From Solirubrobacter pauli (GTDB taxonomy: Bacteria; Actinomycetota; Thermoleophilia; Solirubrobacterales; Solirubrobacteraceae), in assembly GCF_003633755.1 (NCBI RefSeq), contig NZ_RBIL01000001.1, positions 124,001 through 188,000 on the forward strand: a stretch of DNA of 64,000 nucleotides, given 5' to 3'. Of the stretch, positions 53,639 to 60,964 are shown piece by piece. A model generated the notes under the pieces. It did no database searches. It was not told the DNA's origin and saw nothing but the letters and a program-made list of their open reading frames with translations. The translations under genes and the position numbers were made by a program. Position 1 is the stretch's first letter. Every line of letters starts with the position of its first letter.

Positions 53639-54001
53639 ATGGAACTCGCCGCTCTGCTGCTCGTGCTCGTCGCCTGTGTGGCGATCATCGCCATCGGCCT
53701 GCGCTTCTTCCTCCAGCCGCGCGCCGCGCTGCTCGCCTTCGGGGTCGACGTCGAGAGCCCGCGCGCGCTGACCGAGATCAAAGGCGCCCGGGACATCACG
53801 TCGGGCGTGGTGCTGCTCGTCGTCTGGGCGGCCGCGGGCCGCTCGGCGCTCGGCTGGGCGGCGGTCGCCGCGGCCATCACGCCGATCGCGGACGCGCTGA
53901 TCGTGGTCGTCAACGGCGGCAAGCGCTCGACCGCGCTGAGCATCCACGGGCTGACCGCCGTGCTGCTCGTCGCCGCGGGCCTCGTGCTGGCGTTCGCCTG
54001 A
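53639..54001 (+). CDS. DUF4267-family small membrane protein
   Basis: 120 aa, ATG preceded by GAAAGGA. Four hydrophobic segments (LLLVLVACVAIIAIGLRFFL, ITSGVVLLVVWAAAG, GWAAVAAAITPIADALIVVV, HGLTAVLLVAAGLVLAFA) and the LEIKGARDITSG-like loop (TEIKGARDITSG) identify DUF4267. The function of the family is not known. It faces the TetR gene across a shared palindrome, as the DUF4260 gene does with its regulator, suggesting small inducible membrane proteins. Confidence 0.85.
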   Translation: MELAALLLVLVACVAIIAIGLRFFLQPRAALLAFGVDVESPRALTEIKGARDITSGVVLLVVWAAAGRSALGWAAVAAAITPIADALIVVVNGGKRSTALSIHGLTAVLLVAAGLVLAFA

Positions 54002-54041
54002 GCGCCGTTGCGTTCGCGCCCCGGGTGGACACTTCAGGGGC

Positions 54042-54542
54042 GTGGACTTCGAGCACCTCTACCGGACGACGTATCCGAAGGTCCGGACCTATGCCCGGTC
54101 ACTCGCGTCGTCGGAGGCCGACGCCGACGACGCGGTCGCCGAGACCTACACCACGGCCTGGAGACGCCAGGCCGACATCCCGCGCGGCGCCGAGCTCGGC
54201 TGGCTGATCGGGGTGACCCGCCGCGTGCTCGCCAACGCCCGCCGCTCCGAGCGGCGGGTGGGCGCGCTCCGGGCCCTGCTCGGCGCCCAGCCGCGCGTGG
54301 ACGCGCCGGACCCGTCGGAGCTGATCGACGACGTCACCCTGCGCTCCGCGCTCCTGCAGCTCGAGCCGATGGACCGTGAGGCGCTCGTCCTGACGGCCTG
54401 GCTCGACCTCTCCGGCGCCGACGCCGCGCACGCCCTGGGCATCACGCCCGCCGCGTACCGGATGCGGATCTCCCGGGCGCGCCGGCGACTGCGCGCGGCC
54501 CTGAGCACCTCCTCGACCGTGGAGCACCCCCAATGGACGTAG
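54042..54542 (+). CDS. ECF RNA polymerase sigma factor
   Basis: 166 aa from a GTG 41 bases past the DUF4267 gene. Region 2 reads FEHLYRTTYPKVRTYARSLA and DADDAVAETYTTAWRRQADI. Region 4 is LDLSGADAAHALGITPAAYR with MRISRARRRLRAAL. It overlaps the next gene by 10 bases. Its partner is therefore probably the membrane protein encoded there, acting as anti-sigma factor or signal receptor. Confidence 0.9.
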   Translation: MDFEHLYRTTYPKVRTYARSLASSEADADDAVAETYTTAWRRQADIPRGAELGWLIGVTRRVLANARRSERRVGALRALLGAQPRVDAPDPSELIDDVTLRSALLQLEPMDREALVLTAWLDLSGADAAHALGITPAAYRMRISRARRRLRAALSTSSTVEHPQWT

Positions 54543-55429
54543 ATGAACGACTGCGCGCCGCGCGCCCGCCGGTGCCGGACGCCGAGCCCGACCGCGAGCT
54601 GCTGACCCGCGTGATGCGCGAGCCGGTGGCGCGCCGGACGCGGCGGCCGCTGGCCCTCCCCGCCGTCGCCGTCGTCGCGCTCGCGGCCGCGGCGATCGTG
54701 CTGGCGGGCGGCGACCGCCCCGACAGCGCCGTGGCGCTCTCGCAGGCGATGCGCTGGTTCGACCCGCCCGCCGGCAAGGTCGTGCACTCGGTGATGGTCG
54801 ACGACGCCGGCCGCACCCGCGAGTTCTGGCAGGACCTGGACCGGTTGGAGGGCGCGCGCATGATCGAGCCCAGCGGGCTCGAAGTGGCCGAGGGCGCGAT
54901 CTTCGACCCTGCGACGAACACGATCTACGAGGACGACGGCGAACGACCCGCGGGCAAGGGGCCGGACGCGAAGGCCGACGCGATCAAGCGGGCCAAGCTC
55001 GCCGCCGACAAGCCGGGCCGTGCCGGTGTGGAGCCCGCCGCCTCCGGCCGCACCCGCCCGCGCGAGATCGTGCCCCGCGGCGACCCGCTGGTCACGAAGG
55101 TGCGCGTGCTGATCGACGACGGGCGCGCCGCCGTGCGCGGCCGCGAGGTCCACGACGGCGTGGAGGCGTGGAAGATCACGCTCACCGACACCGCCGACCG
55201 CGATCCGTGGGTGCTCTGGGTACGCGCGGACGACGGCAAGCCGCTCGCGATCGACGACCCCGGCAACCCCGCGCGCGGCAGCTCCCCCACGCGCTCGCGT
55301 TGGACGACCTACGAGGTGCTCGACCGCGACGCCGCGCCCTTGACGCTGCGCGCCGCGCACCCGGACGCGACCGTCGTCCACGACGGCGCGCGCTTCGACG
55401 CGCTGCTCGCCCGAGTGGCCGCGGGCTGA
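54533..55429 (+). CDS. Membrane-anchored protein paired with the ECF sigma (probable anti-sigma)
   Basis: 298 aa, ATG overlapping the sigma gene by 10 bases. About 45 charged residues (DVDERLRAARPPVPDAEPDR) precede one membrane segment (LALPAVAVVALAAAAIVLAG), and the remaining ~220 residues lie outside. The extracellular part reads AIFDPATNTIYEDDGERPAG and VEAWKITLTDTADRDPWVLW, in the manner of CU044_5270-like proteins that follow sigma genes. No zinc-finger motif is present in the short cytoplasmic part, so the anti-sigma role rests on gene order. Confidence 0.7.
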   Translation: MDVDERLRAARPPVPDAEPDRELLTRVMREPVARRTRRPLALPAVAVVALAAAAIVLAGGDRPDSAVALSQAMRWFDPPAGKVVHSVMVDDAGRTREFWQDLDRLEGARMIEPSGLEVAEGAIFDPATNTIYEDDGERPAGKGPDAKADAIKRAKLAADKPGRAGVEPAASGRTRPREIVPRGDPLVTKVRVLIDDGRAAVRGREVHDGVEAWKITLTDTADRDPWVLWVRADDGKPLAIDDPGNPARGSSPTRSRWTTYEVLDRDAAPLTLRAAHPDATVVHDGARFDALLARVAAG

Positions 55430-55435
55430 AGCCGT

Positions 55436-55468
55436 GAGCCGGGCGTCGGCAGCGCGGGCGCCCGGCTC
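55436..55468 (+). terminator. Hairpin after the ECF sigma/membrane-protein operon
   Basis: GAGCCGGGCG and CGCCCGGCTC form a perfect 10-bp stem with a 13-base loop, seven bases past the stop. It separates the operon from the GH16 gene. Confidence 0.6.
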
Positions 55469-55488
55469 AAGTGCCCACTCCCGGTTTA

Positions 55489-55500
55489 GGACACGTGTCC
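55489..55500. promoter_or_regulatory. 12-bp palindrome upstream of the GH16 gene
   Basis: GGACACGTGTCC is perfectly symmetric and lies 44 bases before the ATG at 55544. A CATACT at 55536-55541 is too close to the ATG to be its -10. It may be an operator for a dimeric regulator of the glucanase gene. Confidence 0.4.
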
Positions 55501-55543
55501 AATCACGACCCATGGTCGCGCACGGCGAGCCGACCCATACTGC

Positions 55544-56206
55544 ATGTCGCGCCTGCTGCTCCTCGCCGTCCTCGCTGTGCTGATCGTGCCCTCGACCGCC
55601 AACGCCGCCACCGCCACCGCGTTCAGCGACGGCTTCTCGACTTTGGAGGCCACACGCTGGACCGCGGGTGAGCACCAGTTGGGGCGCAGTGCGCTGACGG
55701 CCGGCAACGTGGTCGTCGGCAACGGCGCGCTCGCGCTCGTCCTGCCCGACGGCACCACCGACGGCGGGGAGATCCGCAGCACGCAGACCTACGCGAGCGG
55801 CGTCGCCACGGCCCGCATGCAGGTCGCGGACGCGCCGTCCTCGATCACCGGCTTCTTCCTCTACGCGGCGCCCGACTACGCGAGCGAGATCGACATCGAG
55901 GTCTTCAACGACCCGTCGGGCCGGGTGATGTTCACGACCTACGCCGGTGGCCGGCAGACGCACACCGAGACGCGCACGCTCGGGTTCGACCCGACGGCGG
56001 CGATGCACGACTACGAGATCGCGTGGAGCAACGGGCGCGTGACGTTCAGCGTCGACGGCACCGCGCTGCGCACCTGGAACAACGGCGTGACGAAGCTGCC
56101 GATGAACCTGTTCGCGAACGCCTGGTTCCCGTCCTGGCTGGACGGGCTCGCGCCCGCGGGCCGGCGGGCGACGGTCATCGATCAGATCGAGTACCGCCGC
56201 CGCTGA
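55544..56206 (+). CDS. Secreted GH16-family glycoside hydrolase
   Basis: 220 aa with a signal peptide (LLLLAVLAVLIVPSTANA). The catalytic signature is SEIDIEVF, E-x-D-x-E, in which the first glutamate is the nucleophile and the last the acid/base. The lectin-like jelly roll is indicated by GGEIRSTQTYASGVATARMQ before it and YEIAWSNGRVTFSVDGTALR after it. Likely cuts beta-1,3/1,4-glucans outside the cell. It is compact, with no binding module. Nearby GH144-like and wall-active genes suggest a glucan-degrading neighbourhood. Confidence 0.9.
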   Translation: MSRLLLLAVLAVLIVPSTANAATATAFSDGFSTLEATRWTAGEHQLGRSALTAGNVVVGNGALALVLPDGTTDGGEIRSTQTYASGVATARMQVADAPSSITGFFLYAAPDYASEIDIEVFNDPSGRVMFTTYAGGRQTHTETRTLGFDPTAAMHDYEIAWSNGRVTFSVDGTALRTWNNGVTKLPMNLFANAWFPSWLDGLAPAGRRATVIDQIEYRRR

Positions 56207-56223
56207 CCCGCGAGGAAGCGTGG

Positions 56224-57240
56224 CTAGGCGATCACGCGCCGGATCGTCATGGTGCCGTACTGCGTGCCCTTCGCGACGACCGAGTTGCCGGCGAAGGAGA
56301 AGCGCACGCGGTAGGTGCCGCGCGCGAGGCGGAAGCGGACCTTGACGACGCCCTTGCTGTTGACCTTGCCCTTGCCGAGGGTGCGGAACTTCTTGCCCTT
56401 CTTGCCCTTGGCGACGGCGACCGTCACGCGGCTGCCGGCGATGGCCTTCTCGCGGACGTACGCGGCGATCTGGTAGCTCGGCCCGCGGCGGTCCGGGAAG
56501 TACACGCTCGAGATGTCGAACGGCGAGACCACGTTGATCGTGATCGGGGCGCTCCAGGCGGTCGCGTTGTTGCCGTACACGCCGCGCGAGACCATCACGT
56601 ACTGGCCCGGGCCGTCGTAGGGCGAGAACTTGACCTGGCCGGTGGCGTCGTCGAACGGCGCCGAGTTGCTCGGGCCCGCGATCCCGCCGTCCGGGCCGAT
56701 GACGCCGCCCTTGGCCCAGCGCGTCTCGTAGAAGTTCGCGCCCGGGTTGCCGGCGATCGGGATCAGGTGCGTGTTCGTCGTCAGGCTGTTCGCCGGACGG
56801 GTGAGCAGCGGGGTGGCCGGCTGGGTGAGCGCGACCGACGCCGCGACGTTCCAGCCGAACGTCGTGGTCTTCGGGGTGCCGCTGCAGCTGCTGCCGCTGT
56901 ACGTGGTGAGCGTCAGCGCGTAGGCGCCGTTGCCCTGGAAGTTGATGCGGATGTTGTCGTCGCGCTTGGAGCCCCAGCAGTAGTCCGCCGTCGGGATGAT
57001 CGACGCGGTCTGGCCCGTCGGGCCGGTGATGGCCCAGCGCCACGAGACGCCGTCGGCCTGCGGGACGTTGATCGCCGCCGTCACGTTGATGTTGCGGATC
57101 GACGCGGGCGCACCCGCGGTCAGCGCGAGCGGGTTGCCGTCGTCACCCGTGACGGTGGCCGTCGCCGCGTTCGCCGTCGCCGGCGCGGCGAGTCCCGCCA
57201 CGACGACCGCCGCCGCGAGAATCCTTCCCCCTACCTTCAA
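56224..57240 (-). CDS. Secreted protein with Lys-rich tail, unknown function
   Basis: 338 aa from a TTG at 57240, chosen because AGGAGG lies five bases upstream and a signal peptide follows (ILAAAVVVAGLAAPATANA). The mature region reads like three Ig-like beta modules (SIRNINVTAAINVPQADGV; FGWNVAASVALTQPATPLL; YVMVSRGVYGNNATAW). The last ~80 residues are rich in Lys and Arg (GKKGKKFRTLGKGKVNSKG). Three cysteines are present, two close together (SGSSCSG). No enzyme motif. Adjacent to a GH16 and a GH144-like gene, it may bind polysaccharide or wall. Confidence 0.65.
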   Translation of the reverse strand: MKVGGRILAAAVVVAGLAAPATANAATATVTGDDGNPLALTAGAPASIRNINVTAAINVPQADGVSWRWAITGPTGQTASIIPTADYCWGSKRDDNIRINFQGNGAYALTLTTYSGSSCSGTPKTTTFGWNVAASVALTQPATPLLTRPANSLTTNTHLIPIAGNPGANFYETRWAKGGVIGPDGGIAGPSNSAPFDDATGQVKFSPYDGPGQYVMVSRGVYGNNATAWSAPITINVVSPFDISSVYFPDRRGPSYQIAAYVREKAIAGSRVTVAVAKGKKGKKFRTLGKGKVNSKGVVKVRFRLARGTYRVRFSFAGNSVVAKGTQYGTMTIRRVIA

Positions 57241-57283
57241 TGCTGCCTCCTACCGGAAATACGTCAATGGGGCGGGCGTAATC

Positions 57284-57694
57284 CTAGGAGGGTCCCTCCT
57301 CGAACAGCGCCAGTACGCCACCCCCCAACAACGCGACGCGCCGAACGATGCGGTTGAGCCCGCGATCGTCGAAGTCGCCGGAGAGGATCGAGACGTCGCC
57401 GGTGCGGACCGTGATCGTCTCGGGGAAGGCGACCGGCACGACGTCCGCGGCGAGCCCGCGGACGTGCAGCTCGCAGCGGCGGGCGGGGCGGACGGGGCCG
57501 GCCTCCGGTGGGCCGAGGAGCGCGTCGGCGGCGGCGTCGAGCGCGTGCGCCGGCTGGGCGTCCTCGTCCACCGGGCGCCAGCCGTGGCCGCGTCGCCAGA
57601 GCTGCCAGCCGGCGCCGCTGCGCCACTGCAGATAGGAGACGACGGCGCCGTCCGCGTACAGGCGGTAGGCGCTGGAGGCGGGGTGCGAGTTCAC
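57284..57694 (-). CDS. Small cytoplasmic protein of unknown function
   Basis: 136 aa from GTG 57694. No signal peptide or membrane segment. Two Trp-rich stretches (LQWRSGAGWQLWRRGHGW) lead into an acidic/hydrophobic C-terminal domain (ETITVRTGDVSILSGDFDDR, RRVALLGGGVLALFEEG). It lies between two secreted-protein genes on the same strand. No family was recognised. Codon use matches the surroundings, so it is probably real, but it is short and its expression is unproven. Confidence 0.5.
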   Translation of the reverse strand: MNSHPASSAYRLYADGAVVSYLQWRSGAGWQLWRRGHGWRPVDEDAQPAHALDAAADALLGPPEAGPVRPARRCELHVRGLAADVVPVAFPETITVRTGDVSILSGDFDDRGLNRIVRRVALLGGGVLALFEEGPS

Positions 57695-57787
57695 GCGACT
57701 TCACGGTCTGGGTTCCTCGTCCACTGGGGAGGCAAACGGGCGCAGCTGACGCCGCGCCCGCAAACCTCACACCCCGCCCGTCGTTCG

Positions 57788-59272
57788 TCAGCCGCCGGAC
57801 GAACGCGCGCCGAACTGCTCGATCCCGATCACCGGACGCAGGCGCCGTTCGAGCACCCGGTCGCCGAACGCGCGGCGCAGCACGTCACGGTCGAGCGCGT
57901 TGCCGAGCGACGCCATGATCATCCCCTGGTCGAGCGACAGGTACGAGCCCGACACGGCCTTGGTCTGCACGTTGACGCTGTCGCGGAAGCCCCACTTCGT
58001 GTACAGGCCCGGGAAGTCGCGCTGCAGCCGGGTCAGGTTCTGCAGCGTCTCGCGCGGCGCGTAGCGCAGGCCGAGGAAGGCGGCGTGCGGCGTCACGACG
58101 CCGTTGGTGTACGCCGACGGCGGCGGGTTCGGCACGGCCGGGCGGCCGTCGCAGCCGCTGAAGCCGTTGTCGATCAGCGTGTTGTCCTTGTTCGAGGGCG
58201 CGCCGGCCGGGTCGAGGCCGATGCCGTCCACGCCGTAGACCGCGTAGCCGCCCTCGGGCACGTTGGACGGGGAGAAGCCCCACACGCCGTAGCCGGCCTC
58301 CTTGAGGCCGTGGTGGATCTGCGCGCGGACCGTGTTGGGGTGGTTGACGCCCCACGAGCGCGGCGCCCACTGGTCCTCGGGCACGAACAGGTCGGGCATC
58401 AGCGCCTCGAACATCGACCCGCTCCACGACGGCGTCACGAGCATCCCGGCGTACGGGTACGCGCCCTCGAACACGTTCACGCCGAAGTACGTGCGGGTCT
58501 GGCCGACCGGCCGCGTCTCCTGCCAGCTGTAGTCGCACGTGTCCGGGAACGTGCGCCAGCGGCCGTAGTAGGCCTTCTCGGGGATCTGGCCGCGGGCGAT
58601 GCCGATGTAGTCGGCGATCCGGCTCTCGCTGACGACGGTGTCGTAGCAACAGGGGGCTTCGCCGGTGTCCGGCACGTAGTGGAACAGGATCCGGTTGGCC
58701 TCCGGCCGGTAATAGAAGCCGAAGTCCATCGACGCGTAGAGCGCGCCGGCGCGGCGCGAGAGCTTCGGGACGCTGTTCTCGACGATCCGCAGGCCGACCG
58801 CGAGCCAGCCGTTGTCCACCGACGACAGGATCGGCGTCAGCGGCGCGCCGCTCGGCGGCCACACCGTGAGCTTCTGGCCCGTGCGGTGGTCGTACCAGTT
58901 GTAGAACTGGCCGCCCGTGTTCTGCGGGCGTTCGAGGCGTTCGAGCGTGGTGAGCGTGCGCTCGAGCCGGCGTTCGAGCTCACGCTTGTGGATGAAGCCC
59001 AACCGCTCCGCGACGACCGCGCTCCACATGTACGCGCCGACGTTGGTCGTCGACGTCTGGACGCTGCGTGTGCCGTCGGCCTCGAGGATGTCGGCCGGCA
59101 GCCCGGAGCGCTCGTCGGTCATCGCCACGAACGAGGACCAGGTGCGCTGCGCGTACTCGCGCAGCTGCCGGTCACCGCCATGGCCGCCACCTCCCGTGGC
59201 GGTCGCCGCCGCCGGAGCGGCGAGTGTGAAGACGACGGCCGCGCCCAGCGCGGCCAGGACCTTGCTTCGCAT
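57788..59272 (-). CDS. Secreted GH144/glucoamylase-like protein
   Basis: 494 aa. ATG 59272 is followed by a signal peptide (LAALGAAVVFTLAAPAAATA). An (alpha/alpha)6-type protein: it contains TSTTNVGAYMWSAVVAERLG, GQFYNWYDHRTGQKL, SSVDNGWLAVGLRIVE, and the glycoamylase-family mark SWSGSMFEALMPDLF, then SYLSLDQGMIMASLGN. These motifs match Pfam glycoamylase (GH144), whose characterised members are endo-beta-1,2-glucanases. Exact activity here is inferred. Cyclic or linear beta-1,2-glucan in soil is a plausible substrate. Confidence 0.85.
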   Translation of the reverse strand: MRSKVLAALGAAVVFTLAAPAAATATGGGGHGGDRQLREYAQRTWSSFVAMTDERSGLPADILEADGTRSVQTSTTNVGAYMWSAVVAERLGFIHKRELERRLERTLTTLERLERPQNTGGQFYNWYDHRTGQKLTVWPPSGAPLTPILSSVDNGWLAVGLRIVENSVPKLSRRAGALYASMDFGFYYRPEANRILFHYVPDTGEAPCCYDTVVSESRIADYIGIARGQIPEKAYYGRWRTFPDTCDYSWQETRPVGQTRTYFGVNVFEGAYPYAGMLVTPSWSGSMFEALMPDLFVPEDQWAPRSWGVNHPNTVRAQIHHGLKEAGYGVWGFSPSNVPEGGYAVYGVDGIGLDPAGAPSNKDNTLIDNGFSGCDGRPAVPNPPPSAYTNGVVTPHAAFLGLRYAPRETLQNLTRLQRDFPGLYTKWGFRDSVNVQTKAVSGSYLSLDQGMIMASLGNALDRDVLRRAFGDRVLERRLRPVIGIEQFGARSSGG

Positions 59273-59349
59273 GAACTCCCCCTGAGAGTCGGACGAAGCT
59301 CCAGTACCCGTTTTCCGCACGTGACCAGCAAACCCATTACGCTGGTCAG

Positions 59350-59892
59350 ATGCGTCAGGAGGACAAGCGCCGCATCGGCGAGGAGCTCGAGCCCGGCGAC
59401 CGGCCGAAGGCGCCCGGGCGATTGGCGCTGCTGCAGCGGTTCGTCAACACGCACAACCACGACTTCCCGCCCGAGTGGGATCGACTCGGGGACGCGCGGA
59501 CGGCCAACGCGTGGCTCGCGAAGGCCGGGTTCGGCGGCATCGACACCGACGAGGACGCGCGGCGGCTGCGTGCGTTCCGGGAGGACCTGCGCGCGCTGAT
59601 CGTCGGCCGGGCCGCCACGTTCCCGCCGGCCGGCATGATCGTCGTCGTCGCCGCGGACGGCCACACGCGCCTCGAACCGGCGGAAGACGGCGTCGACGGC
59701 GTCATCGCCACCGTCCTCGGCGTCCTCCACGAGGCGCAGCTCAGCGGCGACTGGGCCCGGATGAAGGCCTGCCGGAAGTGCGAGTACGCGTTCTACGACC
59801 GGTCGAAGAACCGCTCGGCCACCTGGTGCTCGATGTCGATCTGCGGGAACCGGACGAAGAACCGCGCCTACTACCGGCGACAGCGCCCGTGA
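59350..59892 (+). CDS. CGNR zinc-finger (ABATE) family protein
   Basis: 180 aa, ATG start. The C-terminus has four cysteines (ACRKCEY and WCSMSICGNRTKNRAYYRRQ); the CGNR motif is exact and the pattern defines the family. The N-terminal ABATE region reads LALLQRFVNTHNHDFPPEWD with WLAKAGFGGIDTDEDARRLR. Members are believed to act as DNA-binding stress regulators. It overlaps the LivM-like gene by four bases (GTGA), an unusual partner for a transporter subunit. Confidence 0.9.
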   Translation: MRQEDKRRIGEELEPGDRPKAPGRLALLQRFVNTHNHDFPPEWDRLGDARTANAWLAKAGFGGIDTDEDARRLRAFREDLRALIVGRAATFPPAGMIVVVAADGHTRLEPAEDGVDGVIATVLGVLHEAQLSGDWARMKACRKCEYAFYDRSKNRSATWCSMSICGNRTKNRAYYRRQRP

Positions 59893-60869
59893 GACGGGCG
59901 GCGGCAGCGCTCGTCGTCGCGGCCCTGCTTCCGCTGGCCCTCGCGCAGGGCGGCGAGGCCCTGCACTTCATGATCCTCGCCGCGGCGTACTCGGTGATGG
60001 CGCTCGGGCTCAACGTGGTCGTCGGGTTCGCGGGGCTGCTGGACCTGGGGTACGTGGCGTTCTTCGCGATCGGCGCGCACATGGCCGCCCACCTGTCCTC
60101 GACGTTCTGGGCGCCGGGCATCCACTTGGACTTCCTGCTGGTTCTCGTGGCGGCGGTCGCGGCGACGGCGATCGCGGGCGCGGCGATCGGCGTGCCGACG
60201 CTGCGCCTGCGCGGCGACTACGTCGGCATGGTCACGCTCGCGTTCGGCGAGATCATCGGGCAGGTGGTGTCCAACGGGCGCGAGATCCGCTTCCTCGGCG
60301 GGTCGCTCACGGGCGGGCCGAACGGGATCTCCGGGATCGACCGGATCGACCTGCCGTTCCTGGCGCCGTTCGGCCGGCTGGACCTGCGGCCGTGGTACTG
60401 GTTCGCGCTGGCGCTGCTCGCGCTCACGATCGTCGCGAACGTGCGCCTGCGCGACTCGCGGACCGGCCGCGCCTGGCGCGCGCTCCGCGACGACGAGCAG
60501 GCGGCCGCCGCGGCGGGCGTCCCGATCGCGCGCACGAAGCTGCTCGCCTATGGGGTCGGCGCGGCGCTCGGCGGCATCGCCGGCGCGTTCCTCGCGTCCT
60601 ACCTGAGCTTCGTGAACCCCGGCCAGTTCACGTTCTCGTTCTCGATCTTCATCATCGCGATGGTCGTGCTCGGCGGGCCGGGATCGATCCCGGGCGTGGT
60701 GGCCGCCGCGGTCGCGCTGACACTGCTCAACCACTATGTCCTGCCCCGCTTCCCCGTCGACCTGAGCGGGGTCGCGCCCGGGATCTACGGACTGCTGCTC
60801 GTCCTTGTCATGCTGCTGCGGCCGGAGGGCCGCCACCCGATAGGCCTGAAAGGCGGTCGGCTTACTTGA
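59889..60869 (+). CDS. LivM-like branched-chain amino acid ABC permease, apparently orphan
   Basis: 326 aa from a GTG overlapping the CGNR stop. Eight to ten membrane segments are present, with MALGLNVVVGFAGLLDLGYV (the LivM/LivH amphipathic region), RLRGDYVGMVTLAFGEIIGQ and the coupling motif RAWRALRDDEQAAAAAGV. VVLGGPGSIPGVVAAAVALTL and LLVLVMLLRPEG close the protein. No LivH, LivG, LivF or LivK gene adjoins it. It may be a subunit of a system encoded elsewhere, or a relic. The coupled CGNR protein suggests control by stress or metal. Confidence 0.88.
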   Translation: MRRAAAALVVAALLPLALAQGGEALHFMILAAAYSVMALGLNVVVGFAGLLDLGYVAFFAIGAHMAAHLSSTFWAPGIHLDFLLVLVAAVAATAIAGAAIGVPTLRLRGDYVGMVTLAFGEIIGQVVSNGREIRFLGGSLTGGPNGISGIDRIDLPFLAPFGRLDLRPWYWFALALLALTIVANVRLRDSRTGRAWRALRDDEQAAAAAGVPIARTKLLAYGVGAALGGIAGAFLASYLSFVNPGQFTFSFSIFIIAMVVLGGPGSIPGVVAAAVALTLLNHYVLPRFPVDLSGVAPGIYGLLLVLVMLLRPEGRHPIGLKGGRLT

Positions 60870-60894
60870 CTTTAGGCTGAGCCACGGCTAAGGA
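60866..60894 (+). promoter_or_regulatory. Promoter of the second M14 peptidase gene
   Basis: TTGACT (60866-60871, five of six) and TAAGGA (60889-60894) are separated by 17 bases, inside and just after the end of the LivM gene. The start would be near 60901, leaving about 60 bases of leader with a hairpin. Confidence 0.5.
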
Positions 60895-60909
60895 TGAGAG
60901 GTGCGTTAG

Positions 60910-60930
60910 AGGGCGAGGAGCACTCGCCCT
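60910..60930 (+). promoter_or_regulatory. Leader hairpin of the second M14 gene (or LivM terminator)
   Basis: AGGGCGAG, loop GAGCA, CTCGCCCT: a perfect 8-bp stem followed by TTCTCC. It may terminate LivM transcription; read from the promoter at 60866 it is part of the peptidase leader and could act as an attenuator. Confidence 0.55.
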
Positions 60931-60964
60931 TTCTCCGGTCCATCCAGTGGAGGTCCCTCTCTCA

